Of a stretch of DNA of 7,858 nt, positions 1-6,264 are shown in pieces. The stretch is taken from NCBI GenBank assembly GCA_944376955.1, contig CALWEB010000023.1:1-7858 (forward strand), given 5' to 3'. Under the pieces are notes generated by a model. The model worked only from the letters and a program-made list of their open reading frames with translations. It was not told the origin of the DNA and ran no database searches. This stretch comes from an uncultured Agathobaculum sp. (lineage in GTDB: Bacteria > Bacillota > Clostridia > Oscillospirales > Butyricicoccaceae). Positions within the stretch are counted from its first letter, which is position 1. Every line of letters starts with the position of its first letter. The translations under genes and the position numbers were made by a program.

Positions 1-3
1 ATT

Positions 4-32
4 ATGATACCCCAACTATATGGCGTATGCAA
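4..32 (-). promoter_or_regulatory. Possible promoter for a gene beyond the left edge
   Basis: Read on the minus strand, a TTGCAT element (27-32) is followed after exactly 17 bases by TATCAT (4-9). This matches a sigma-A-type promoter at four of six positions in the -35 and four or five of six in the -10. It lies just downstream of the recX terminator and points out of the window, where a new transcription unit would be expected. The gene it would serve cannot be seen, so this is a pattern match only. Confidence 0.35.
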
Positions 33-71
33 GCAAAGCGTGGTAAAATCGACGGATTTTCCGAAAAATAC

Positions 72-100
72 AAAAGAAGCGTGCGCAGCACGCTTCTTTT
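72..100 (-). terminator. Intrinsic terminator of recA-recX
   Basis: A perfect 13-base inverted repeat (72-84 and 88-100) closes on a three-base GCA loop. On the minus strand the stem is followed by a T-rich run (TTTTG then TATTTTT). The last base pairs of the 5' arm overlap the recX stop codon at 100-102, so termination begins immediately at the end of the gene. Both flanks are A/T-rich, so it could work in both directions, but no plus-strand gene ends here within the window. Confidence 0.9.
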
Positions 101-570
101 TATTCAAAGGTGTCCGGGATGCTCTGCCCATACTCTGCGAGTGCGTCCCGGATATCCTGCCACGAAAAGCCGCGCCGCTGCAAAAACACCACCGCCTTGT
201 CGATCTCCCTGCGGTCGGACACATCCCCGCGCAGGCGTTTGTCAAGCAGTGCGCACAGCTGCGCACGGTCGGGGGAAAAGCCCGTGAGGGCGGCTTCTGC
301 CGTTTCGCGGTCAACCCCGCGGCGTGTCAGTTCCTGCCGGATGCGCATTTCGCCGTACCCCTTGCGGGCACAGCTGCGCACCACGCTTTCCGCGTACGCC
401 GCATCGTCCAGCAGATGCCGCTCGGTGAGCCACGCGAGCGCATAATCCGCAGCTTCTTCGTCATGCCCTTTGTCCAGCAACTTGTCGCGCAGGCCTTTCG
501 CGCTCAGCGCGCGGTAAGACAGCTGCTTGGCGGCGGCATCCAGCGCCGCGCGGTATTTGTCCTCACTCAT
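100..570 (-). CDS. recX: RecX, regulatory protein of RecA
   Basis: RecX binds the groove of RecA-DNA filaments and modulates RecA, in most studied species by blocking filament extension and ATPase activity. The 156-residue product has the normal size for the family (about 150-170 in short forms) and its all-helical, Arg/Lys/Leu-rich make-up. Three three-helix repeats can be outlined at roughly residues 14-50, 55-96 and 120-147. The middle one carries the typical LLDDxxYAxxxVR and YGExRIRxELxxRGV pattern (residues 53-86). The ATG start overlaps the recA stop codon in an ATGA arrangement, so translation is probably coupled and the two genes share one mRNA and one SOS control. The stop codon runs into the terminator. 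Identity rests on the sequence pattern together with its position directly after recA. Nothing is truncated. Confidence 0.95.
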   Translation of the reverse strand: MSEDKYRAALDAAAKQLSYRALSAKGLRDKLLDKGHDEEAADYALAWLTERHLLDDAAYAESVVRSCARKGYGEMRIRQELTRRGVDRETAEAALTGFSPDRAQLCALLDKRLRGDVSDRREIDKAVVFLQRRGFSWQDIRDALAEYGQSIPDTFE

Positions 571-1727
571 TCTTCGTCGAGGTCGTCAAAATCGTCCGCG
601 TCAATCGAAACCGCCTTGGACGAGCTGGCCTTGGCGGCAGGCTTGGATGCCGGCGCCGCTGTCGGCGTGCCCGGCTTGGCCGTCATCGCCTGATGGTCGC
701 GGCGGCGCTCCTCCTCCACCTTTTCCATGATCTGTTTCTGCACATCGTCCGCAATATCCGGATGATCCTTAAAGTACTGCTTGGCTGCGTCACGGCCCTG
801 ACCCAGACGAGTGTCGCCCATCGAGAACCACGCGCCCGACTTGTTCACGATGCCGTATTTCACACCCAGATCGACCAGCTCACTCGTGCGCGAGATCCCC
901 TCGCCATACATGATGTCAAACTCGGCTTCCTTAAACGGGGGCGCAACCTTGTTTTTGACCACCTTGACGCGCGTGTGGCTGCCGACCAGCTCGGTGCCGT
1001 TCTTCAGATGCTCCATGCGGCGTACATCCAAACGCACGGACGCATAGAACTTGAGCGCGCGACCGCCGGTCGTGACTTCCGGGCTGCCGTAGATAACGCC
1101 AACCTTTTCGCGCAGCTGGTTGATGAAAATAGCCACGCAGTTGGACTTGGAGATCGAGCCGGCCAGTTTGCGCATCGCCTGACTCATCATGCGGGCGTGC
1201 AGACCAACAAACGAGTCGCCCATTTCGCCTTCGATCTCGGCGCGCGGGGTCAGCGCGGCAACCGAGTCGATAACTACAATATCAATCGCGCCCGAGCGCA
1301 CGAGCGCTTCCGCGATGTCCAGACCCTGCTCGCCGGTATCCGGCTGGGAGACCAGCAGGCTGTCGATATCGACGCCCAGCGCCTGCGCATAGACCGGGTC
1401 GAGCGCGTGCTCCGCGTCGATGAATGCGGCGGTGCCGCCCAGCTTCTGCGCCTCGGCCACGCAGTGCAGCGCAACCGTGGTTTTACCCGAAGACTCCGGC
1501 CCGTAGATCTCCACAATACGGCCGCGCGGCAGGCCGCCGACCCCCAGCGCAAGGTCAAGGCCGATCGAGCCGGTCGGGATATGTTCAATGTTCATGCCGG
1601 CGTTCTCGCCCAGACGCATCACCGAGCCCTTGCCGAACTGCTTTTCGATCTGTCCGAGCGCTGCCTCGAGCGCTTTCTTTTTATCGGCCGCCGGTGCGAC
1701 CGGTTCCAGCTGTTTTTTGGTAGCCAT
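567..1727 (-). CDS. recA: RecA recombinase
   Basis: RecA is the ATP-dependent strand-exchange protein that forms filaments on single-stranded DNA, drives homologous recombination, and triggers LexA self-cleavage in the SOS response. Numbering from MATKK, the product has 386 residues. It shows Walker A GPESSGKTT (76-84), the catalytic glutamate in FIDAEHALD (E106), Walker B VVIDSV (151-156), the loop L1 region around EGEMGD (166-171), FINQLREKVG (201-210) and the loop L2 region SPEVTTGG (215-222). After the core there is an Ala/Pro/Lys/Ser linker (about 348-372) and a strongly acidic tail ending DDFDDLDEE. Acidic tails damp RecA activity in studied homologues. The reading frame stays open upstream to 1856, but the start at 1727 is preferred because AGGAGG lies six bases before it and the RecA family begins here. 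The extra 43 codons would run through the promoter and the prmC terminator. recX follows with a four-base overlap. Confidence 0.98.
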   Translation of the reverse strand: MATKKQLEPVAPAADKKKALEAALGQIEKQFGKGSVMRLGENAGMNIEHIPTGSIGLDLALGVGGLPRGRIVEIYGPESSGKTTVALHCVAEAQKLGGTAAFIDAEHALDPVYAQALGVDIDSLLVSQPDTGEQGLDIAEALVRSGAIDIVVIDSVAALTPRAEIEGEMGDSFVGLHARMMSQAMRKLAGSISKSNCVAIFINQLREKVGVIYGSPEVTTGGRALKFYASVRLDVRRMEHLKNGTELVGSHTRVKVVKNKVAPPFKEAEFDIMYGEGISRTSELVDLGVKYGIVNKSGAWFSMGDTRLGQGRDAAKQYFKDHPDIADDVQKQIMEKVEEERRRDHQAMTAKPGTPTAAPASKPAAKASSSKAVSIDADDFDDLDEE

Positions 1728-1733
1728 GAAAAG

Positions 1734-1739
1734 CCTCCT
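1734..1739 (-). promoter_or_regulatory. Ribosome binding site fixing the recA start
   Basis: Read on the minus strand, a perfect AGGAGG lies six bases upstream of the ATG at 1727. It decides against the longer in-frame start at 1856, which lies inside the preceding terminator. Confidence 0.9.
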
Positions 1740-1764
1740 GCACGTTTCAAAAATTCCTGCTCTT

Positions 1765-1793
1765 ATTATAGCAGTGCCAAAAAGCAAAAGCAA
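1765..1793 (-). promoter_or_regulatory. recA promoter (extended -10)
   Basis: On the minus strand a perfect TATAAT (1765-1770) is preceded by TGC, giving an extended -10. A weak -35, TTGCTT (1788-1793), lies 17 bases upstream. Transcription would start near 1758, leaving a short leader of about 30 bases before the recA ATG. The weak -35 fits a promoter under repressor control. Confidence 0.8.
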
Positions 1794-1800
1794 GAAAAAT

Positions 1801-1814
1801 CGAAAATTTGTTCG
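1801..1814 (-). promoter_or_regulatory. LexA (DinR) SOS box upstream of recA
   Basis: The minus-strand 14-mer CGAACAAATTTTCG matches the Bacillus-type LexA consensus CGAACRNRYGTTYG at every defined position but one: T replaces G at position 10. It lies seven bases upstream of the -35 element, about -43 to -56 from the inferred transcription start. The position before recA and the match together make LexA control of recA-recX very likely. The match is seen directly; binding is inferred. Confidence 0.82.
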
Positions 1815-1828
1815 GTATTCTTTTTCAT

Positions 1829-1855
1829 AAAAAATGCCCACCGATATGGTGGGCA
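1829..1855 (-). terminator. Intrinsic terminator after prmC
   Basis: On the minus strand an eight-base-pair stem (TGCCCACC, 1835-1842, with 1848-1855) closes on a five-base loop. It is followed by a run of six T (1829-1834). It starts about ten bases after the prmC stop codon and separates the upstream operon from recA. Confidence 0.93.
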
Positions 1856-1865
1856 AATCCGCCGT

Positions 1866-2744
1866 TTATACCGACGGGTCGCTGATTTCTTTGTTGTATC
1901 CATAGACAATACGCGGCACGCCGGACAAATCCTCGGTGATGCCGATGCCGACGAAGCGGTTTTCCTCCAGAATGGCGGCAACATCGTTTGCCTGTTCCCA
2001 GCCGCATTCAAACAGGATGACGCCTCCTGTTACCAGCAGCGAACCCCATTTGGCGCAGATCGAACGATAAAAGTCCAGTCCGTCCACGCCGCCGTACAGT
2101 GCCTCGTGCGGTTCGTAGTCGTAAACGCTTTTATCCAGCTGCTGCATTTCCGCGCGGGTTACATAGGGCGGGTTGGAAACAATGATATCAAACTGCCCCA
2201 TGTTGATGGGCGGGCGCTGACATACATCCGCATTGACCGCCACAAACCGGTTCTGTACGCCCAGCCGCCGCGCATTTTCCCGCGTGATGCGCAGCGCACC
2301 TTCCGAATTGTCCACCGCGGCGACATGCGCGTTTTTCACCGTGTGCGCCGCTGCAATGCCAATGCAGCCCGAACCGCAGCACAGGTCGAGGATACGGGGC
2401 GACACCCTTTTTTTCGCCTGTTCAATGACCAGTTCACACAGCCGCTCGGTATCCGAACGCGGGATGAGCACATTTTTGTCCACCTGAAAGGTTAGACCGT
2501 AAAAGTCCCACTCCCCCAGTATATAAGCCAGTGGCTCACCGTCCAGACAACGGTCGCACAGCAGGTTGGCGTAATCGACGGTCGCGTCGTCCAGATAGAC
2601 ATGCCCCCAGTCCGCCGGTTTATTCTTATCGGCCTTGCAGGCATAGGCGGTCAGCTCGCGCGCCGCAAGAGACGGCTGCGGCTCGTCCGCTTCTTTCAGC
2701 CGCCGGTATAGCTCCATGTAGACGTCGTTGATCGTTTTGGTCAA
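1866..2744 (-). CDS. prmC: PrmC (HemK), peptide chain release factor N5-glutamine methyltransferase
   Basis: PrmC uses S-adenosylmethionine to methylate the glutamine of the GGQ motif in release factors RF1 and RF2, improving peptide release at stop codons. From the TTG start the product has 292 residues, a normal length. The N-terminal helical domain covers about 1-85. The linking motif IPRSDTE is at 94-100. The Rossmann methyltransferase domain follows, with SAM-binding motif I LDLCCGSGCIGI (119-130), the acidic residue D145 after strand 2, and the catalytic NPPY (191-194) that holds the substrate glutamine. The frame is open upstream to 2969. TTG at 2744 is preferred because AGAGGTGG lies six bases before it and the protein then begins like other PrmC N-termini. 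An ATG at 2717 is a second choice but has no good binding site. In many Firmicutes prmC sits with DUF1385 and prfA; here the DUF1385 gene is upstream but no prfA follows. Confidence 0.95.
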   Translation of the reverse strand: MTKTINDVYMELYRRLKEADEPQPSLAARELTAYACKADKNKPADWGHVYLDDATVDYANLLCDRCLDGEPLAYILGEWDFYGLTFQVDKNVLIPRSDTERLCELVIEQAKKRVSPRILDLCCGSGCIGIAAAHTVKNAHVAAVDNSEGALRITRENARRLGVQNRFVAVNADVCQRPPINMGQFDIIVSNPPYVTRAEMQQLDKSVYDYEPHEALYGGVDGLDFYRSICAKWGSLLVTGGVILFECGWEQANDVAAILEENRFVGIGITEDLSGVPRIVYGYNKEISDPSV

Positions 2745-2750
2745 ATAAGA

Positions 2751-2758
2751 CCACCTCT
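2751..2758 (-). promoter_or_regulatory. Ribosome binding site fixing the TTG start of prmC
   Basis: Read on the minus strand, AGAGGTGG lies six bases upstream of the TTG at 2742-2744. No comparable site precedes the in-frame ATG at 2717, so initiation at TTG is favoured. Confidence 0.75.
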
Positions 2759-2791
2759 TTTTGTGAAATGAGTGCGTAGAATGAGAGCACT

Positions 2792-2968
2792 CCCCCCTCT
2801 GGGGTGGCCAACCGTGTAGGTTGGTCTGATCCTGCAAAATGGGCGGCAATCGGAAACAGGAACCCTGTTTTGCGCGCGCAGCGCGCCCTGAAGGGAAAGC
2901 GGGCGATTGACAAGAGGGAGAAAACCGCAGGTTGTCTCCCTCTTGCCCGCCTGCGGCGCGCAGCCGCA
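2792..2968. repeat. Hairpin-rich spacer between the DUF1385 gene and prmC
   Basis: This noncoding stretch, within the 255-base gap 2745-2999, is a chain of inverted repeats. They are CCCC/GGGG (2794-2797, 2801-2804); GGCCAACC with GGTTGGTC (2806-2813, 2819-2826, one G-T pair); AAACAGG/CCTGTTT (2854-2860, 2864-2870); GCGCGC/GCGCGC (2872-2877, 2881-2886); CAAGAGGGAGA/TCTCCCTCTTG (2911-2921, 2935-2945); and TGCGGC/GCCGCA (2952-2957, 2963-2968). The fifth has an inner AACC/GGTT stem and a possible outer GCGGG/CCCGC stem. None has a T-run after it on the minus strand, so these are not ordinary terminators. The style resembles dispersed palindromic elements of gut Clostridia, but a structured leader RNA of prmC is also possible. 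Confidence 0.6.
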
Positions 2969-2999
2969 TGATTTCCGCCGCTTTGGTAATGCGTTCTTT

Positions 3000-3935
3000 T
3001 TACCAATTATCCGACCCATCGTCCGGGATAACCGCCTTCATGCCGGTGATGGCAACCTCAATCATGGAATCATCCGGCTCGAACACGGTCAGGTGCTGGA
3101 TCATCAGACCCGGCCAGCGCAGCGCGCGGGAAATCAGGCTCTCCGAACGTCCGGCATAGCGGTTAAATTCATAGCTGATGCCAACCACCAGCGGCAGCAG
3201 GATCAGATGCGCCAGCATCCGCAAAAACGGGTTGGTGATATCAATGAGGGAAAAGACAATCGACGAAACGATGGTCGCAATGATAATCAACACGAACATA
3301 AAGCTCGTGCCGCAGCGGGGATGGTACTTCTGCTGACGGCGCACATTTTCGACCGTCAGCTCCTCCCCTGCCTCGTAGCAGAAGATGGTCTTGTGCTCCG
3401 CACCGTGGTACTCGAATGTACGCCGGATATCCTTCATATGGGACACCGACCACATAAACAACAGGAAAATGATCACGCGCACGACGCCTTCCAGCACATT
3501 GCGGGCAAGCACGCCCCAGCTTTTCGGTACAAAACCGCCGAGAAAGCTGGGCAGCAGCAGGAACAGCGCAACCGGCAACGCGATGCCGATGATGGTTGAA
3601 ATACCGAGGATGAATTTATCCAGCCCCTCCGAGCCGAACTTCTTTTCCACCCACATCTCAAATTTGGACGGCGGCACATCAGCCTCCTCGTCCTCGAAAA
3701 ACGAAGCGGAGTAATTGATCGCTTGAATGCCGTCCTTCATGGCCATAAACAGGCCGTATGCCCCGCGCAGCACGGGCAGTTTCCAGAAGGGGGATGGCTG
3801 GTGCGCATCTTCTTCCTTGACGACCAGCTCCCCGCCGGCCTTGCGCACCACCGTGCAGGTCTTTTTCGGGCCCTTCATCACGATGCCCTCGATGATGGCC
3901 TGCCCGCCGATGGTGGTTTTCTTTTGCGTTGTCAT
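3000..3935 (-). CDS. DUF1385 (YqhQ-like) multispanning membrane protein
   Basis: This 311-residue product belongs to the DUF1385 family, represented by Bacillus YqhQ; I know of no firmly established biochemical function. The N-terminus carries the family signature GGQAIIEGIVMKGP (10-23). Four likely membrane segments lie near 108-133, 142-165, 211-232 and 238-256. Between and after them are conserved polar motifs: EYHGAEHK (175-182), HPRCGTSF (205-212), EFNR (256-259) and LTVFEP (282-287). The cluster of His, Glu and Cys in EYHGAEHK and HPRCG suggests a metal site or an active site at the membrane face; that is inference. The ATG overlaps the stop codon of the histidine kinase gene in an ATGA junction, and AAGGAGAT lies just upstream inside the kinase coding region. 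It is therefore cotranscribed with, and probably translationally coupled to, the kinase. prmC lies downstream after the hairpin-rich spacer. Confidence 0.9.
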   Translation of the reverse strand: MTTQKKTTIGGQAIIEGIVMKGPKKTCTVVRKAGGELVVKEEDAHQPSPFWKLPVLRGAYGLFMAMKDGIQAINYSASFFEDEEADVPPSKFEMWVEKKFGSEGLDKFILGISTIIGIALPVALFLLLPSFLGGFVPKSWGVLARNVLEGVVRVIIFLLFMWSVSHMKDIRRTFEYHGAEHKTIFCYEAGEELTVENVRRQQKYHPRCGTSFMFVLIIIATIVSSIVFSLIDITNPFLRMLAHLILLPLVVGISYEFNRYAGRSESLISRALRWPGLMIQHLTVFEPDDSMIEVAITGMKAVIPDDGSDNW

Positions 3936-5485
3936 GGGTTATCTCCTTCGGGGGTATAGGGATTGTCCGGGATTTTGGGGATCGCGCCCGTGATGCCGAG
4001 TGCCTCCTCCGCCTCGGCGGCGGGCAGCGTGACGGTTACGGTCGTGCCCGCGCCCAGCGTGGATGCAATGTCCAACGTGCCGCCGTGCAGCGACACGATT
4101 TCATCGGTCACGGCAAGGCCAATGCCGCTGCCGCGCTGCTTGGACGAACCCTTGTAAAATTTCTCCTTGACGAACGGCAGCTCGGCTTCCGGGATGCCCT
4201 GGCCGTAGTCGCGCACAGATGCGACCACCTTGCCGCCGTCTCGCCGCAGGGTAATGTCGATCTTTTTGCCGTCGCCACCGTACTTCGCAGCGTTGTCCAG
4301 AATATTGAGGAACACCTGCTTCATGCGGTGACGGTCGCCGTTGATGTAATAGTTGGCGTCCACATCCTCGTCATAGCTGAGTTGAATGCCGCTTTTATGC
4401 AGCAGATTTTCATACATGTAAACCGCTTCGTACAGTTCAATCGACAGGTCGAACAGCTCAACCTCCAGCTTCATGCGGCCGGACTCGATGCGGGCAAAGT
4501 CGAGCAGCTCCTCAACCATACGGGTCAAACGGTTGGATTCCTTCTGGATGATGGTCAAGCCCTGCATGACCTCTTCCGGGTCCTCACCGCCGCCAGCCAA
4601 CAGCGTTTCGCTCCACCCGCCGATTGCGGTCAGCGGTGTGCGCAGTTCATGCGATACCGAGGAAATGAAATCGTTTTTCATGCGCTCGGCGCGGCTGATT
4701 TCGTCCGACATATAATTGATCGTATCGCACAATTCCCCGATTTCATCATCGTAGGTCTTTTGCAGCCGCACGCCGTAGCGCCCTGCCGCAATTTCCTTGG
4801 CAATGGTATTGATCTTCAGAACAGGATCGACGATCGACTTGACAAAATAGCTGTTGGACGCAACCACAAGCATCAGGAACAAAAAGCAGGCCAGCAGCGA
4901 AATGCCGATGATGATCCAAATTTGCCGCTCGACAATGCGCAGCGAGGTGATAAACCGTACCCCGCCGATCAGGTCGCCGCGGGCGGACAGCAGCGGCGCG
5001 GTAACGCTCATCACACGTTCGTCCGATAGCGGGTCACGGCCGGTAAATACTGCGGTCTTTTGTGTGGCCAGCGCCTGTGTGGCGGGGGGAGTCGAGGCCA
5101 TGCCGCCGCCGGACAGGCCGGATGTGGACAGCAGGATGCGCCCGGTCGAGTCCAGAAACTGCTGCTCCAGTTTATCCTGCTCCTGGAAGGTCGCAACGGT
5201 GGATTCCGCCTGTGTATAAAACTGGTCATAGGTTTCGGTAAAGTATTTGCGGAAGGTATCCGCCGCCGTGGTCGCGCGGGAAACCAGATTGTCGCGCACG
5301 GTTGCATAATAATAGCCCGAGATACCCACCGAAATCAAAATCACCACGGCCGCAAGGATGACGAGCACAAACGAAAGCGAGTTCATCATCCAGCGTCCTT
5401 TGATGCCGCCCGGGGAATGCAGCACCTTGGGCACGGCCGGCTGGGGCGGCACTTCCGGCTTTTTCTTTTGTTTGTGATAATTCAT
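3932..5485 (-). CDS. Sensor histidine kinase with extracytoplasmic sensor and HAMP domain
   Basis: This 517-residue membrane kinase is predicted to sense an envelope signal and phosphorylate the response regulator encoded just upstream. A Lys/Pro-rich cytoplasmic start (1-32) precedes TM1 (about 34-58). An extracytoplasmic sensor follows (about 59-187); its pattern FLDSTGRILLS ... VTAPLLSARGDLIGGVRF suggests a Cache/PAS-like fold. TM2 (about 188-210) leads to a HAMP domain (about 211-263). The H-box SHELRTP places the phospho-accepting histidine at 279. The N-box LNILDNAAKY (393-402), G1 DYGQGIP (426-432) and G2 GSGIGLAV (452-459) are all intact, so the kinase should be active. About 30 residues after the ATPase domain form an unusual Glu/Pro-rich tail. 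The start has only a weak AGAAAGG site nine bases upstream. The gene is 62 bases after the regulator and overlaps the DUF1385 gene by four bases. The signal cannot be told from sequence. Confidence 0.93.
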   Translation of the reverse strand: MNYHKQKKKPEVPPQPAVPKVLHSPGGIKGRWMMNSLSFVLVILAAVVILISVGISGYYYATVRDNLVSRATTAADTFRKYFTETYDQFYTQAESTVATFQEQDKLEQQFLDSTGRILLSTSGLSGGGMASTPPATQALATQKTAVFTGRDPLSDERVMSVTAPLLSARGDLIGGVRFITSLRIVERQIWIIIGISLLACFLFLMLVVASNSYFVKSIVDPVLKINTIAKEIAAGRYGVRLQKTYDDEIGELCDTINYMSDEISRAERMKNDFISSVSHELRTPLTAIGGWSETLLAGGGEDPEEVMQGLTIIQKESNRLTRMVEELLDFARIESGRMKLEVELFDLSIELYEAVYMYENLLHKSGIQLSYDEDVDANYYINGDRHRMKQVFLNILDNAAKYGGDGKKIDITLRRDGGKVVASVRDYGQGIPEAELPFVKEKFYKGSSKQRGSGIGLAVTDEIVSLHGGTLDIASTLGAGTTVTVTLPAAEAEEALGITGAIPKIPDNPYTPEGDNP

Positions 5486-5535
5486 AACAGGGGGCCTTTC
5501 TGCAAAATGCCGGTTTTACGACGGCAAAACGCCGC

Positions 5536-5558
5536 GGGAAGGCTGGATCAGCCTTCCC
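5536..5558 (-). other. Perfect hairpin spanning the response-regulator stop codon
   Basis: A ten-base perfect inverted repeat (5536-5545 with 5549-5558) closes on a three-base loop. It covers the last codons and the TGA (5548-5550) of the response regulator gene. On the minus strand a smaller stem CGGC/GCCG (5522-5525, 5531-5534) follows at once. There is no clean T-run, so full termination is unlikely. Partial attenuation, or protection of the upstream mRNA, could lower kinase output relative to the regulator. Confidence 0.7.
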
Positions 5559-6237
5559 ACATATAGCCGTAGCCACGCACAGTGACGATGTGCGTCGGCT
5601 CGGCCGGATCATCTTCAATCTTGATACGCAAACGGCGGATGTTGACGTCCACGATCTTCAGTTCGCCCACATAGTGATGGCCCCACACCATCTCCAGCAG
5701 CTCATCGCGCGACAGTGCCTTGCCGATGTTCTCCATAAACGCCTTCAAAAGGCCGTATTCGATTTGGGTCAGCTCGATCTTGATGCCGTTCTTGAGCACC
5801 TCGCGTGCGCGCAGGTTGAGCTTAAACGGGCCGGACTTGATCACATCCTCCTCCGAGAAGGGAGAACCGGACACACGGCGGTACAGCGCGTCTACGCGCG
5901 CGGCCAGTTCGATGACCGAAAACGGCTTGGTGACATAATCATCCGCGCCGTTCATCAGGCCCGTCACCTTGTCGGCTTCCTGCGTGCGGGCGGTCAGCAT
6001 GATGACACCCGCGGCATAGCCTGCGGCACGCATCGCACGGCAGACCTCGTAACCGTCGATGCCGGGCAACATAACGTCCAGCACCGCGACTGCGATATCC
6101 TGATTGGCGTGGTATTTCTCGAGCGCCTGCTCACCGGTTTCTGCCTCTATCACTTCGTAACCGCTGCGCTTGAGGTTGATCACCAAAAACGAGCGGATAT
6201 TTTCTTCATCTTCCAATACCAGTATCTTACGCTTCAT
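5548..6237 (-). CDS. OmpR/PhoB-family response regulator
   Basis: This 229-residue DNA-binding regulator is the likely partner of the kinase encoded downstream. The receiver domain (about 3-118) has acidic residues D10 and E11, the phospho-accepting D54 in VLDVMLPG, T82 in LTAR, and the invariant K104 in TKPF. The winged-helix effector domain covers about 132-229, with LTQIEYGLLK (156-165), the recognition-helix region VDVNIRRLRIKIE (196-208) and the wing VRGYGYMW (220-227). The VWGHHYVGELKIVDVNIRRL pattern is close to WalR/VicR-type regulators, but the kinase lacks the usual PAS domain of WalK and the neighbours differ, so I give no symbol. The ATG at 6237 has AGGAGG seven bases upstream (6245-6250). 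The gap to the lipoprotein gene is only 27 bases, consistent with one operon. The end of the gene lies in a perfect hairpin. Confidence 0.94.
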   Translation of the reverse strand: MKRKILVLEDEENIRSFLVINLKRSGYEVIEAETGEQALEKYHANQDIAVAVLDVMLPGIDGYEVCRAMRAAGYAAGVIMLTARTQEADKVTGLMNGADDYVTKPFSVIELAARVDALYRRVSGSPFSEEDVIKSGPFKLNLRAREVLKNGIKIELTQIEYGLLKAFMENIGKALSRDELLEMVWGHHYVGELKIVDVNIRRLRIKIEDDPAEPTHIVTVRGYGYMWEG

Positions 6238-6264
6238 GGATAATCCTCCTTTTATTACAAACCA

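Noticed and set aside
1728..1856. A longer RecA beginning at 1856
   Set aside because: The added codons cover the recA promoter, the LexA box and the T-run of the prmC terminator; the AGGAGG before 1727 and the family N-terminus fit the shorter form.
693..2495. A 600-codon open frame on the plus strand
   Set aside because: It lies opposite recA and prmC, runs straight through the recA promoter and the prmC terminator, and its translation shows no family motif. GC-rich third codon positions readily leave such antisense frames open.
2872..2945. Intrinsic terminator between the DUF1385 gene and prmC
   Set aside because: The stems are strong but no T-run follows them on the minus strand, so read-through into prmC remains likely.
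2745..2969. A longer PrmC beginning at 2969
   Set aside because: The added residues translate the hairpin-rich spacer and resemble no PrmC N-terminus; the ribosome binding site at 2751-2758 would lie inside the gene.
3929..5029. A 366-codon open frame on the plus strand
   Set aside because: It is antisense to the intact histidine kinase, whose catalytic boxes are all present; the translation is rich in His/Gln/Arg, typical of antisense frames, and has no good ribosome binding site.
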